A stretch of DNA of 64,000 bases from CAYOSF01 sp964406605 (GCA_964406605.1 CAYOSF010000015.1:13156-77155); one strand, 5' to 3'; counted from the first letter of the stretch, positions 8,916 to 18,652 are shown. The notes: generated by a model from the sequence alone, not told the origin. Numbers and translations: made by a program.

Positions 8916-9635
8916 TTGAAGCCGGCATGGTATGAGGCCTTCGGCGATGCCCTGGGCGAGGGCTACCTGAGGTATCCGTGGGTGTCAACCACAGTACCTG
9001 ACTGCGACTATATGGAGCGTATCTTGGACGTCAGGCCCGGTGACAGATTGCTGGACGTGGGGTGCGGCGTAGGGCGGCACGCTATCGAGCTCGCCGGACG
9101 GGGCTATCGGCTGACCGGCATCGATATCTCGCGCGGCCTGCTGAGCGTCGGGGAGAGGCTCGCCCGCGAGGCCGGCGTGGACGTGGAGCTGCGGCACTTG
9201 GACGCCAGGCTGTTGGACTACGATTCGGGGTTCGACGCCGCATACAGCATCTGTGAGGGCGCCTTCAGCCTCGTTCCCACCGACGACGATAACCTGGCCA
9301 TCCTGGAGGGCATGCGTAGGGCGGTGAGGCCTGGTGGCAGGGTGCGCGTTGGGAGCGGTCACGTCTATCACACGCCGGAGAAGTTCTCCCGGCTTGATCC
9401 AGTGAACAACGCGGAAGACATCGGCGGAAGTGCCAAGCTCTTCGATGAGGAGCCGGACTTCCCAGAGGACGCGCGTTCCCTGGCCTTCACCGCCAGGGAA
9501 TTGCGGCTGATGTGCCGTCTCGCCGGTCTGGAATGCTTGGCGGTGTACGGCGGTGTCGCGGGCAACTACACGGAGCGACCGCCCAGGCGAGGGGATTGGG
9601 AACTCATCTTGCTGGGGCGGCGTCCCGAGGCGTGA
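8916..9635 (+). CDS. Class I SAM-dependent methyltransferase
   Basis: 239 residues from a TTG codon, supported by GAGGAGG 7 bases upstream. The SAM-binding glycine motif is LLDVGCGVGRHAIELA (about residues 47-62), followed by an acidic residue at the end of strand 2 (LTGIDIS), and motif RAVRPGGRVRVG. This is a small-molecule or lipid type Methyltransf_11/25 fold; no substrate-specific domain is visible. It is transcribed divergently from the deacetylase and convergently with the glycogen debranching enzyme. Confident for the fold, not for the substrate. Confidence 0.8.
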   Translation: MKPAWYEAFGDALGEGYLRYPWVSTTVPDCDYMERILDVRPGDRLLDVGCGVGRHAIELAGRGYRLTGIDISRGLLSVGERLAREAGVDVELRHLDARLLDYDSGFDAAYSICEGAFSLVPTDDDNLAILEGMRRAVRPGGRVRVGSGHVYHTPEKFSRLDPVNNAEDIGGSAKLFDEEPDFPEDARSLAFTARELRLMCRLAGLECLAVYGGVAGNYTERPPRRGDWELILLGRRPEA

Positions 9636-9768
9636 GCGAATACAGGCCTGCGCGAGGTTGGCCCCGGCCGCCGCTCCCTGCTCCGGGGAAAGCCAGATGC
9701 AAGAAGCGTCGGCGCGATCCCGACAGTGATCGAGGAGACGTCCGTGGGGGGTGGTCCCTAGTCGCCCG

Positions 9769-11961
9769 TCAGAGCGGCCACCGCTTCTTGATCTCAACCT
9801 GAGCCAGGCCGGACGACGTTAGGACCTCCACCTGTACCCTCTGGCCGCGACGGCGGAACTGCAAGTCGACCTCTCCGCGTCCCACGCGAAGTCTCCGCAC
9901 CTGCACTGCGTTCAGCCAGTAGGGCAGGCGAGGCCGAACGATGCTCAGCACCCCGTCTTGGGCATCTGCTTGAAGGCCGAGGATGGCCTGAAGGATCATT
10001 GGGAATGCGCCGGCGGCCCATCCCTGGGGACGACACGCTACCGGGTATGGGACCGGCGACTGGTAGGGATTGCGCGCGTCACCGGCGAAGAGCTCGGGCA
10101 GGCGGTAGTAGGGCAGGCAAAGCGCGGCGTCGAGGAGGCCGGTGGCAACCTCGTTCAGCTCGTCCTCAAAGCCATACTTCTTGAACCCAAAGGCGGCGAT
10201 GGCGTTGTCGTGGGGCCAGACGGTTCCCAGGTGGTACCCTAATGGATCGTACCGGGGGTTGGAGTGGCTCAACGTGCGTATGCCCCAGCCGCTGAAGAGG
10301 TCGTTCGCCAGCATTCTCTCGACGACAGTATCCGCTCGGTCGCGGGCCACCAATCCCGTCCACAGAGCATGGCCGACGTTTGAGGAGACGGCCGCGCACG
10401 GGCGCTTCTTGCCATCCAGGGCCAACCCATAGAACCTCTCATCCTCGAGCCAGAACGATTGGGCGACCCTCCGACGCAGCGCTCGCGCCTCTGCCGCCAA
10501 TCGCGTTGCAAGGGACCCGAGCCCCAGCGCTTCCAGGACCGGTGCGATGCGTCGCTTCGCCGCGTACACGTATCCCTGCACCTCGATAGTTGCGATGGGC
10601 GGCTCCGCAAGTGAACCGTCGCCGTGGACGATGGCGTCGTTCGAGTCCTTCCACCCCTGATTGACAAGACCTCGCTCCGACCGCTTGGAGTACTCCACCA
10701 GGCCATCTCCATCGGTGTCGCCATAGTGATGCAGCCAGTCGATGGCCGCGAGCAGGTTCGGCCGTAACTGCTGCATGAGTCGGCGGTCGCCTGTCCAGGC
10801 GTAGTACTCGGCGGCCAGAAGCAGGAAGAGCGGCGTGGAATCGATGCTGCCAAAGTACGGGCTGAACGGGAGCTCGCCGGATTGAGAGAGCTCGCCCCGG
10901 CGGTATTCGTGCAGGATCTTGCCGGGCTCTTCATCGCGCCATGGGTCCAGTTCTTTGCCTTGCCGGCGCGCCAGCGCCTTCAGCGTGTCCCGGGCGGTCT
11001 GGGGGCGGAATGCCAGCGTCTGAAGGCTCATGATGAGGCTGTCGCGGCCGAACAGCGCATCGAACCAAGGTGTGCCTGCGACCTGGTACGGGCCAGCTTC
11101 GTCAGTCTCGTCCCAGAGCATTCGCAGGTCGCTCAGGGAGCGGTGGAGCACCTTGTTGAAGAACTCGTTGTCGGTGAAGACCTGAGTGCAGCCGGCCAGC
11201 CACCGCCCGTGGGAGTCGGCGACGCTCTTGAACCGCGACCGCCTCTCTTCCCTGACGCGGGTGGCTGTCCCGCGCTCAAACGACACGGTGATGTGCGCTG
11301 TCCAGCTCTCGCGGTGCGACAGGCTCACCTGGAATACCGCCCCCTCGGCCGACAGAAGTCGGGGCTTGGGTGTGAACGTGACGACAGTCCTCCGCTCGGC
11401 GCCATCGACGCCGCGGTACGCATATCTCACCGAACCCGACATCTCGCGTGGAACCTTGTTTCCGCCCCGCCGCTTTCGTTCATAGCCGCGGACCTCGAAG
11501 ATGTTGGCGAAGTCGGCTGCCAGGTCGAAATGGAGCTCCAACGTCACCGGCTTGTCGTGGTAGCTGGTCACCTGGATGGTCTCCTCAAGCACATCGGCGA
11601 TCACCCGTTGGCGGCGCACCTGGATCCTGCCCAGAGGGATCTCCTGCCCATTCGAGTTTCGCAGCTTGGGGTTCGTGAGAACGTGCTCGGACGCGAAGCC
11701 CAGCTCGGCCGTGGAAAGCAAGACCACAGGCGGCGACGTGTGAAAGTAGAAGTTGAACCCGGACAGGTGACGCGTATCTGAGTGGTACAAGCCGAGCCCG
11801 CGGTCGTTGCCCACGGGCACGTTGCCGTTCTGGTCGGTGAGGAGGAAGGCATTGCCCTCGCGGATGATGAGGGCATCGTGGATATCCTCGATGCCCATCG
11901 GTTCCCCTTCTGCGAGGGTCCGGCGCAGTTTGGTGAGAAGGCGGCCCTTAGTCGTCTTCAT
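9769..11961 (-). CDS. Glycogen debranching enzyme (amylo-alpha-1,6-glucosidase type)
   Basis: 730 residues. The N-terminal bacterial debranching domain starts GIEDIHDALIIREGNAFLLT and includes GLGLYHSDTRHLSGF. The C-terminal (alpha/alpha)6 glycoside hydrolase part carries GTPWFDALFGRDSLIMSLQ and YHLGTVWPHDNAIAAFG, both characteristic of amylo-alpha-1,6-glucosidases. It hydrolyses alpha-1,6 branch glucose of glycogen in the cytoplasm. The start could instead be the ATG 63 bases downstream, because residues 1-21 are poorly conserved in type. It is the last gene of a leftward cluster with a trehalose synthase and a glycosyltransferase, which suggests storage-sugar and compatible-solute turnover. 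Confidence 0.9.
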   Translation of the reverse strand: MKTTKGRLLTKLRRTLAEGEPMGIEDIHDALIIREGNAFLLTDQNGNVPVGNDRGLGLYHSDTRHLSGFNFYFHTSPPVVLLSTAELGFASEHVLTNPKLRNSNGQEIPLGRIQVRRQRVIADVLEETIQVTSYHDKPVTLELHFDLAADFANIFEVRGYERKRRGGNKVPREMSGSVRYAYRGVDGAERRTVVTFTPKPRLLSAEGAVFQVSLSHRESWTAHITVSFERGTATRVREERRSRFKSVADSHGRWLAGCTQVFTDNEFFNKVLHRSLSDLRMLWDETDEAGPYQVAGTPWFDALFGRDSLIMSLQTLAFRPQTARDTLKALARRQGKELDPWRDEEPGKILHEYRRGELSQSGELPFSPYFGSIDSTPLFLLLAAEYYAWTGDRRLMQQLRPNLLAAIDWLHHYGDTDGDGLVEYSKRSERGLVNQGWKDSNDAIVHGDGSLAEPPIATIEVQGYVYAAKRRIAPVLEALGLGSLATRLAAEARALRRRVAQSFWLEDERFYGLALDGKKRPCAAVSSNVGHALWTGLVARDRADTVVERMLANDLFSGWGIRTLSHSNPRYDPLGYHLGTVWPHDNAIAAFGFKKYGFEDELNEVATGLLDAALCLPYYRLPELFAGDARNPYQSPVPYPVACRPQGWAAGAFPMILQAILGLQADAQDGVLSIVRPRLPYWLNAVQVRRLRVGRGEVDLQFRRRGQRVQVEVLTSSGLAQVEIKKRWPL

Positions 11962-11987
11962 GCGTTGTCATGGTAGGGTAGACTTTG

Positions 11988-12479
11988 TCACGCCACATCG
12001 ACCGCCACGTCATGGGCCGATCTCGGCGGCGTGCTCTGGGGCCTGATCTGCAGGTGATGCACCACGTCGACCACGCCGCGCACCGTCCAGACGGCGGCTC
12101 TCACCTGACGCCGGGCCGCGCTCGAGGGTACGGTTCCGCTGAGGTACGCTACTCCGTCGCGGACACTGACAAACAACGATTCCCCGACCAGCCCAGGCTG
12201 CCCAAGCAACACCGCGCGGGTCGCTTCCTCGAGTTCGCGATCGCTGCTCCGCCCATGCGGCACGACACGCAGGCGGTTCAACACTCGCGCGTGCCCGACA
12301 AGATCTGCCACGGTCGCCCCCGCCCCCTTCTTGTACTGGTAGGACGGGACCCGACCGTCCAGAATCCACCGTCCGGCTGCGTGCATGATCCGGAAGCCCT
12401 CGATTTCATAGATGCTGGCAAGATCCTTCTGCTCGGCGTCCGTGAGCACGCATGGCGACGAGACAACTCGCTCTTCCAT
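11988..12479 (-). CDS. BON-domain protein
   Basis: 163 residues from ATG 12479, with GAGAGGAG upstream. The C-terminal half contains a BON-type pattern: FVSVRDGVAYLSGTVPSSAA then VRGVVDVVHHLQI. The N-terminal half shows no recognised domain and no signal peptide, so a cytoplasmic location is likely. BON domains are thought to bind membranes or ligands and often belong to stress proteins. The gene sits between the GT4 glycosyltransferase and the debranching enzyme with gaps of 17 and 26 bases, so it is part of the same transcription unit. A role in osmotic or desiccation stress with trehalose is an inference. Confidence 0.75.
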   Translation of the reverse strand: MEERVVSSPCVLTDAEQKDLASIYEIEGFRIMHAAGRWILDGRVPSYQYKKGAGATVADLVGHARVLNRLRVVPHGRSSDRELEEATRAVLLGQPGLVGESLFVSVRDGVAYLSGTVPSSAARRQVRAAVWTVRGVVDVVHHLQIRPQSTPPRSAHDVAVDVA

Positions 12480-12496
12480 GGCAACAGCTCCTCTCC

Positions 12497-13612
12497 CTAG
12501 GCGACTGCTGGCTCATCCGTCGGCGCTCCCAGACCGACCTGTGGGCTGGCCGGCACTGTAGGTACAACCTGCACGAGACCGGCCGGCGTACCGGCTATCT
12601 CCTCGTAGAGTCGAAGGTAGTTCCCGGCCATGACGGGCACGTCGAAGTTGTCTTCGACGTGGCGGCGGCAGCGCGCCGGATCGATGGTTGCGGCCTTCTC
12701 CACCGCCTCGACCATGGAATCCACGCTGTCCACCAGGAAACCAGTCTCGCCGTCCACGATCAGCTCCGGCGCCGCGCCCCTGGCGAATGCGATTACGGGC
12801 GTCCCGCTCGCCATCGCTTCGACCATGACGAGCCCGAATGGTTCTTCCCAGCATATGGGGTTCAGGAGACAGGACGCCTGGGCGTAGAGTTTGTGCTTGG
12901 TCTCTGGGTCGGCCTCTCCGAGGAAGACTACGTCCCGCCCGTCGACCAACGGCCTCACGGCGCTCTCGAAGTAGTCGCGGTCGACCCGGTCGACCTTGCC
13001 GGCGATCATCAGCCGCCGGCCGGCACGCCGGGCCGCCTCGATCGCAAGGTGCGTGCCCTTCTCCGGCGCGATCCTGTTCAAGCAGAGCAGGAAGTCATCC
13101 TTGTGGTCGCTGAACTGGAAGCTGGCGACATCGATCCCGTTGTAGACTGCGCCGGCATACCTTGGCTTGTCCAAGACCGGCACGGTGGCGAACTGGGCGT
13201 GACTTATCGTGTTGAAGTAGCCGCCGTAGTGCTCCCAAACGATCCTGGTGTCCGCCGTGATGAGACAGTGCATCGTGGTGAGCATCGGCACGCCCGCAAA
13301 GCCGGCCAGCGCCATGACGGGCTCCCCGGCATGGTTGTGGACGATATCGAACTGCCGTGCGTCCGCAACGGCCTCCGCGGCGTGCACCCAGTCATACGGT
13401 GTCCCGTTCGCGACGTCGCCAGCAGTGCGGAGGCTGCGCGGGAAGACGGAGCGTATTTCAGCGAGGGTGACCGAGTCGCCAGACGCGCGCAGAACGACAT
13501 CGTGTCCGGCTCTGACGAGAGCATCCGTAAGGACGCTTACGACTGCCTCGGTACCGCCGTAGCCGATCGGCGGGACGCGTTCCCAGAGCGGAGCGACTTG
13601 CAGGATCTTCAC
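12497..13612 (-). CDS. GT4-family glycosyltransferase
   Basis: 371 residues from GTG 13612. The N-terminal Rossmann half starts MKILQVAPLWERVPPIGYGG, with the Gly-rich acceptor loop, and contains FDIVHNHAGEP. The C-terminal half has LCLNRIAPEKGTHLAIEAA and the GT4 EX7E-like region in CWEEPFGLVMVEAMASGTPV. It transfers a sugar from a nucleotide donor with retention of configuration in the cytoplasm. Neither donor nor acceptor can be read from the sequence. Its place after the TreT-like gene suggests glycogen, trehalose or glucosylated solute metabolism. Confidence 0.85.
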   Translation of the reverse strand: MKILQVAPLWERVPPIGYGGTEAVVSVLTDALVRAGHDVVLRASGDSVTLAEIRSVFPRSLRTAGDVANGTPYDWVHAAEAVADARQFDIVHNHAGEPVMALAGFAGVPMLTTMHCLITADTRIVWEHYGGYFNTISHAQFATVPVLDKPRYAGAVYNGIDVASFQFSDHKDDFLLCLNRIAPEKGTHLAIEAARRAGRRLMIAGKVDRVDRDYFESAVRPLVDGRDVVFLGEADPETKHKLYAQASCLLNPICWEEPFGLVMVEAMASGTPVIAFARGAAPELIVDGETGFLVDSVDSMVEAVEKAATIDPARCRRHVEDNFDVPVMAGNYLRLYEEIAGTPAGLVQVVPTVPASPQVGLGAPTDEPAVA

Positions 13613-13692
13613 GGTTTCGGCACCTCCTCATGCGGCTCGCCGGCGTCACTACGAGCGCAGGCTTGGGCCGGAGGTCTGATCGTCATTGCCAT

Positions 13693-14976
13693 CTAGACCA
13701 CCGAGACGGTCGCCAACTCCTGGCGATCGCTGCGGGCATTCACCATTTGATCAAGCAACTCCAGGTAGTCTGCGAGCAGGCGCGGCATGAGGAACCTCTC
13801 CCGAACGGTCTGCCGGCCTCGCTCCCCCATGCGCCTGGCTTCGTGCTCATCCGTCAGCAGATAGAGGAGTCGCTGGGCGCAGCTCTTGACATCGCTCACC
13901 AAGAAGCCGTTGTCTCCGTCCCGGATCTGCAAACGGATCCCGCCGCAGTCGCCTCCGATAACGGGTGTGCCCTTCCACATCGCCTCTGACACGGTCAGTC
14001 CAAACCCCTCTCGGGTTGATTTCTGGAGCACGACCCGCGACACCATTTGGATGGCGTTGACAACTACGTCGGTTGCTGCTTCCGGATCTGCTACGATGTG
14101 GATGTCCGGGTCGCCGTCGGCGTACCCGCGAATGTCCTCCAAGACGGCGGCGCCCTCCGGGTCGTCCTGTGCCATCAGGGCTCCGACGAGCGCAAGCTGC
14201 AGGTCGGGTACCTCCTGCTTCACCAACCGGTACGCATCGATCACTCCCCATGGGTCTTTCCACGGGTCGAATCTGGAAACCTGGGTAACAAGAGGGCGGC
14301 CGAGATCTATCCCCAAGCGGTCGACGAGGAGGCTCGCAGTTTCGGCTGCAATCCGCTCGTTCTTTGGTGCGAAGGCGTCGATGGCCGGCGCGAACACGGA
14401 TACGCGGTCGGCCGGCATGCCAGGGGAGGCGTATTCAGGCATGCTCACAACGCAGCGGGCATAGAAGTGCGTCACGGGCTCTACCAGACGGCGCACCGTT
14501 TCATCCGGCCGCGTGAGATCGACGTGGCAGTGCCATAGGATGTAGGGGTACTCGTACAAGAACCTGGCAACGGGCAGTACCTGCGCGTCGTGCAGCACGA
14601 GGACATCCGGGCGAATGCCGAACTCACGTATCTGGCGGGCGGTGTCCTCATTGTGCCGCCAGTAGCGCTCAATCTCCTCCCGGGAGAAGACGGTAGGCTT
14701 TCCCTGAAGCCCGTTGTGGAGCTTCTTCGTGAAGTCGAAGAACTCCTCGTCGGGGTCGAGAACATGCCACCTGGCGTCGAGCCCGAGTTCGCTCATCATC
14801 GGGATCAGCGACCGGAGGATCTCGGCCACGCCGCCTCCAGTCGGGGTGGCGTTGATGTGCATGACGCGCAAGCCTCGGAGCCGCTCACCTGCTGCCCTCA
14901 CTTGCGATAGTGGGCCTGCGCCGACCAGGCCCTCGTAGTCCTGCAGCCGCCCCCGTCCCAAGTTCACCGGTATCAT
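13693..14976 (-). CDS. treT: TreT-like trehalose synthase (GT4)
   Basis: 427 residues from ATG 14976, with GAGGTG as ribosome site. The N-terminus (LQDYEGLVG then GLRVMHINATPTGGGVAEI) and LIPMMSELGLDARWHVL match the pattern of the trehalose glycosyltransferring synthase TreT of archaea and thermophilic bacteria. The donor half has TQVSRFDPWKDPWGVIDAY and the EX7E region TREGFGLTVSEAMWKGTPVI. TreT makes trehalose from NDP-glucose and glucose in one reversible step. This is the first gene of the leftward treT-GT4-BON-debranching cluster. A different GT4 specificity cannot be excluded without comparison to characterised TreT. Confidence 0.75.
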   Translation of the reverse strand: MIPVNLGRGRLQDYEGLVGAGPLSQVRAAGERLRGLRVMHINATPTGGGVAEILRSLIPMMSELGLDARWHVLDPDEEFFDFTKKLHNGLQGKPTVFSREEIERYWRHNEDTARQIREFGIRPDVLVLHDAQVLPVARFLYEYPYILWHCHVDLTRPDETVRRLVEPVTHFYARCVVSMPEYASPGMPADRVSVFAPAIDAFAPKNERIAAETASLLVDRLGIDLGRPLVTQVSRFDPWKDPWGVIDAYRLVKQEVPDLQLALVGALMAQDDPEGAAVLEDIRGYADGDPDIHIVADPEAATDVVVNAIQMVSRVVLQKSTREGFGLTVSEAMWKGTPVIGGDCGGIRLQIRDGDNGFLVSDVKSCAQRLLYLLTDEHEARRMGERGRQTVRERFLMPRLLADYLELLDQMVNARSDRQELATVSVV

Positions 14977-15501
14977 CTCGCACCTCGCTGAACCGGCAAG
15001 TGGGGAATCAAGAAGACCCCACTCCCCTCCGGAATGTGAGGCCTTTCCTACGCCTGCGAGCTTAGCTACCGGTTCGGGCTGAAAGGCTTGCCCTACTCGC
15101 CCATGCGAGATTCACCGAGGCGATGGTTCGCCCGCTTCCGGACACCGGAATTCGGCGTGCTACTCTAATTCGAACATATGCCCATGATGACCCAGCCGTC
15201 AACTGACTTCTCGGCTTGTGGCAGGCACGCACGGAGAATCTCGGATATCTTGCGGCAGGAACCATCGTGTTATACATCAGGGCATCTATTCTCTCACACA
15301 TGCTCGCTAGCACGCGCTTGAGCAAGGCTCTTCGTCGGCTCGCGCGCATGGGGGCGCCGGGCAGCGAGCGGCGACTGCCTGCGGGTGGCTTCCGTACCCA
15401 ATCCAGGCGCCGCCTGGGACGCGGAAGTACCGCTCCTAGTGCGGGCGGTTCCCGCCTCGCTGATTGCCGGTTTTCCAGGGGCCGTATCCACGCGTCTTCT
15501 G
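14977..15501. other. Intergenic region upstream of treT
   Basis: 525 bases between the treT start and the end of the ABC permease gene, both leftward. Apart from the inverted repeat at 14999-15023 I see only small GC-rich dyads (for example GCGGG/CCCGC near 15440-15455). The frame open on the minus strand here runs through the 3' end of the permease and has no coding character. No RNA gene recognised. Confidence 0.5.
14999..15023. promoter_or_regulatory. Inverted repeat upstream of treT
   Basis: AGTGGGG at 14999-15005 and CCCCACT at 15017-15023 form a perfect 7-bp inverted repeat with an 11-base spacer, about 23 bases upstream of the treT start. It could be an operator or an mRNA hairpin in the treT leader. 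No U-tract follows it. Regulatory role inferred from position only. Confidence 0.3.
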
Positions 15502-17820
15502 TCACTCGTAGCGGAGCGCATCGATGATCCGGCTGCGGCCCGCTTGCAGGGCCGGCAGCGCGCTGCCGATCACCGCCACGGCGGCGGCAATCAGTGCCGT
15601 CAGAACCAGCCAGCCAATGCCGGGCGTCCGGCCGATTCCTGCGGGCCACCCCTCCTGCCGGGCAACTAGGTCAAACAGCACGCCGGTCAGGAACGTGCCG
15701 ACCGGGATGCCGATGGCCGACGCTACGAGGGCGAACAGCACACTCCCCATGACGAAGGCGCTGATCACCTGGACCGGCGTCATGCCGATGGACTTCATGA
15801 TGCCCACGTCTCGCCGCCGTTCTGCCACCGTAAGCAGCAGCGTGGCAATCAAGTTCACCGCCGCGATCGCGAGCAGCACGCCGTTCAGGGAGTACAGTAC
15901 GCTTCGGGCGTCGCTTCGGGAGTCCTCGATGCTGTCGCGCCAGTCCTGGGCAACGTTGTCGACCTCGATCGCGCCGCCCGCCGCCCGTTCCAGCGAATGT
16001 CTCACGGCCTCGACATCGGTCCCTGGGACCAGCTTGACTCCGAAGTTGACGAACCGCGGGTCCGGCTCGATCTTCTTCAGGGTTTCGAGGTCGAAGAGGA
16101 TCGTCTTGCCCTGGTCCCGATCTTCCACATAGGTTCCCACCACCGGCAGGTCGATCTCGGTCTCTCCCCAGAGCAGGAACGTCACGGTGTCACCAACGCC
16201 CAGTCCCAGCCTCCTGGCCAGTCCCAGTCCCAGCACGGCCTCGCCCGGCCCTGAGAACATTCGGCCGTCCACGATCGGATAGCCGATCTCCTCATAGTCT
16301 CCTGCCAGGCCGAACGTGGTGAGGTTCTGGTAGCGCCCTGGGATGGCTACTTCGAACGTTGCCTGCTTGACGTAGCTATCGACCTCCGGGCGAGCCTTGA
16401 TGAGATCCTCGGTTTCGTCGTTCGACAGCTCTCGTGGATCCACTCTCAGGTCGTAGGGATCTCCTCCCACCAGACCTGGGTCATTCTTGGCTGCCGAAAG
16501 CGTCGCATCGACCGCAAGGGCGAACGTCACGGTCATGACGGCGAGCGTCAACGCACCGATGGTGAGGGCAGCCCTCAGTGGCTTGGAGAAGGCGTCCTTG
16601 ACGGCGATGACCAGGAGCGGCGGCAGCCGCAGCATGGCGGCGACCCTGCCAGCCGCGGACGGTCGGGAGGCTTCTGACATCACTCCGGTGGTGACCGCGC
16701 GCACCGTGCTCACCCGGCCAGCCTGCCACGCCGGCAATGCAGTGAACACCATTGTGATGAACGCGACCCCGCCGATGACGGCGAAGGCGACGGCAGGATC
16801 GAACGGAGGAACCGCAGACTCGTCGAACACGGTGGCGACCGGTCCGAGAAACAAGGGCGAGAGAACGAGACCCAGAACCGAGCCCACGATGGAGGCGGGT
16901 ACCGCGAGCATCAGATTCTCGAGCAGCAGAAGGGAGGTCACGCCTGCCGGAGTGAACCCGACAGCCTTCAGCAAGCCGATCTCCCGGAACTTGGCCAGCA
17001 CCTGACCGCCGATGGTATTGGCGATGATGAAGCCCACCGCCAGCAGGGCGAACACCGCAAACACTGTGAGGAAGATCAGGTTAGCGGTGTTGAGATCGTT
17101 GATGTGGACTCGGACGTCCTGCCAGGAGTGCGTGTACGGGTCGGGGAAGTCAGCGCTGACATCCTCGATGAAGCGTTCGCTGTCGTCCGCGTCCTCAAGC
17201 CTCACGCCGAGGATCCACGCATTGACGTCGTTCCCGGTCAACCTGTCGAACGTCTCGGGCAGGACGTGGAAGACCGCCGGAGCGAATGCGGGATACGGCG
17301 CGCGCTCGAAGTTCGCGGCGATGCCGACAATGGTGAGCGCGTATTGTCCACTCGCGTTCACCACGACGATCTCGTCGCCAACGTCGAAGCCAGCCTCTCT
17401 AGCGAAGCCGCCTCCTATCACGACCTCGTTCTCGCCGTCCGGAGACAGCCAGCGGCCCTCCGTCAGCAACACCGGCGAGGTCTCGGGCAGCTCCGCGCCT
17501 GTTGCCCAGAAGCGCACGGGATACCGGTCCCGCCCGACGTCCACGGAGAAGTTGTACGAGACCGCATAAGGGCCGGCGGCGCCAACTACCTCTTCCCGCT
17601 GAGCGATCTTGACCAGGTCGGTTCGGCCGCCGAAGAACCATGCGTGAGGACCGTGTGCCTTCTCCAGGGCTCGCTCGTAGGGCTCGCTGGCGGAACTCCA
17701 GACCGTGATGGCCAGCATGCCTACGGCCGCCGCCGCCACGATGACGATGAAGACCAGCGCGGTCTGAAACCAGCGATGTCGGAGATCGGCGATGGCCTGT
17801 CGGATTACGGCTCTCAGCAT
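15502..17820 (-). CDS. ABC transporter permease (MacB/FtsX type, two FtsX domains)
   Basis: 772 residues. One N-terminal membrane helix (FQTALVFIVIVAAAAVGML) is followed by a large extracytoplasmic domain with FWATGAELPETSPVLLTEGRW-type MacB periplasmic core sequence. A first FtsX membrane block with FREIGLLKAVGFTPAGVTSL follows. A second helix, a second external domain and a second FtsX block (VGIMKSIGMTPVQVISAF) complete the duplicated layout. Such permeases drive export or mechanotransmission rather than import. It lies 2 bases after the ATPase gene. The substrate (drug, peptide or lipoprotein) is not evident, but control by PadR points to a toxic compound. Confidence 0.88.
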   Translation of the reverse strand: MLRAVIRQAIADLRHRWFQTALVFIVIVAAAAVGMLAITVWSSASEPYERALEKAHGPHAWFFGGRTDLVKIAQREEVVGAAGPYAVSYNFSVDVGRDRYPVRFWATGAELPETSPVLLTEGRWLSPDGENEVVIGGGFAREAGFDVGDEIVVVNASGQYALTIVGIAANFERAPYPAFAPAVFHVLPETFDRLTGNDVNAWILGVRLEDADDSERFIEDVSADFPDPYTHSWQDVRVHINDLNTANLIFLTVFAVFALLAVGFIIANTIGGQVLAKFREIGLLKAVGFTPAGVTSLLLLENLMLAVPASIVGSVLGLVLSPLFLGPVATVFDESAVPPFDPAVAFAVIGGVAFITMVFTALPAWQAGRVSTVRAVTTGVMSEASRPSAAGRVAAMLRLPPLLVIAVKDAFSKPLRAALTIGALTLAVMTVTFALAVDATLSAAKNDPGLVGGDPYDLRVDPRELSNDETEDLIKARPEVDSYVKQATFEVAIPGRYQNLTTFGLAGDYEEIGYPIVDGRMFSGPGEAVLGLGLARRLGLGVGDTVTFLLWGETEIDLPVVGTYVEDRDQGKTILFDLETLKKIEPDPRFVNFGVKLVPGTDVEAVRHSLERAAGGAIEVDNVAQDWRDSIEDSRSDARSVLYSLNGVLLAIAAVNLIATLLLTVAERRRDVGIMKSIGMTPVQVISAFVMGSVLFALVASAIGIPVGTFLTGVLFDLVARQEGWPAGIGRTPGIGWLVLTALIAAAVAVIGSALPALQAGRSRIIDALRYE

Positions 17821-17822
17821 GC

Positions 17823-18560
17823 CTACGCCTCCAGCTCGATCAGGCTCGAGAGCAGACGGCTCCGGTCCCGGTCGCCTTTGATGCTGGTCTCGCCCATGAT
17901 GCCGCCGTCGCGCATGCGGACCACTCGGTCGGCCGCGCTCGCCACCCGTGCGTCGTGCGTCACGAGGAGGATGGTCTGGCCCGCTGTGTGGTGCTCCCGT
18001 AGCAGGCCAAGCACCTCGCGCGTGCTGTCGCTGTCGAGGTTGCCGGTCGGTTCGTCGGCCAGCAGCACCGTGGGACGGTTGACCAGCGCCCGCGCCAGCG
18101 CGACCCGCTGCTGCTGCCCGCCGGACAGTCGCGAAGGCACCTTGCCGGCGACGTCATCGAGCCCAAGCTGCGCGAACAGCTCACCGCGCCTCGTTCGCGC
18201 GTCCCGCACCGGCATCCCGGCGAGCAACGCCGGCAGCTCTACGTTGTCGGCTGCGCTCAGATTGCTGATCAGGTTGAAGAACTGGAAGACGAAGCCTACC
18301 TCCTTGCGCCGGAGCTTCGCCCAACGCCCCTCGCTCAGACCATCGACGCGTGTTCCCTTGAGGAAGACCTCACCAGCAGTCGGACGGTCCAGGCCGCCGA
18401 GGATGTGGAGCAACGTCGATTTGCCACACCCGCTCGGGCCCATCACCGCGACGAACTCCCCTTCCTCCACGGAAAGATCGATGCCGCTCAGCGCATCCAC
18501 GGTGACGCCGTCCGTGCGAAACGTGCGCGAGAGTCCTCGGCCCTCGATGATGCCGGCCAT
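17823..18560 (-). CDS. ABC transporter ATP-binding protein (MacB/LolD type)
   Basis: 245 residues. Start at ATG 18560 is fixed by AAAGGAGG about 6 bases upstream; the longer frame to 18656 would overlap padR. Walker A is MGPSGCGKSTLLH, the ABC signature is LSGGQQQRVALARAL, and Walker B is VLLADEPTGNLDS, the form typical of MacB/LolD ATPases. It supplies energy to the adjacent two-domain FtsX permease. padR lies 92 bases upstream on the same strand, so padR-ATPase-permease form one unit. Confidence 0.92.
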   Translation of the reverse strand: MAGIIEGRGLSRTFRTDGVTVDALSGIDLSVEEGEFVAVMGPSGCGKSTLLHILGGLDRPTAGEVFLKGTRVDGLSEGRWAKLRRKEVGFVFQFFNLISNLSAADNVELPALLAGMPVRDARTRRGELFAQLGLDDVAGKVPSRLSGGQQQRVALARALVNRPTVLLADEPTGNLDSDSTREVLGLLREHHTAGQTILLVTHDARVASAADRVVRMRDGGIMGETSIKGDRDRSRLLSSLIELEA

Positions 18561-18652
18561 GTGCCGTCCTCCTTTCGTCTCCAGGTCCAAACGAGCCGCT
18601 GTTGGGTCGCCGGCCCGGTGCGCTGATGCACGGTCCACAAATGCGGGCGCTG

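Noticed and set aside
15062..15649. 195-residue leftward frame at the permease 3' end
   Set aside because: Overlaps the permease in another frame, Arg-rich, no ribosome site.
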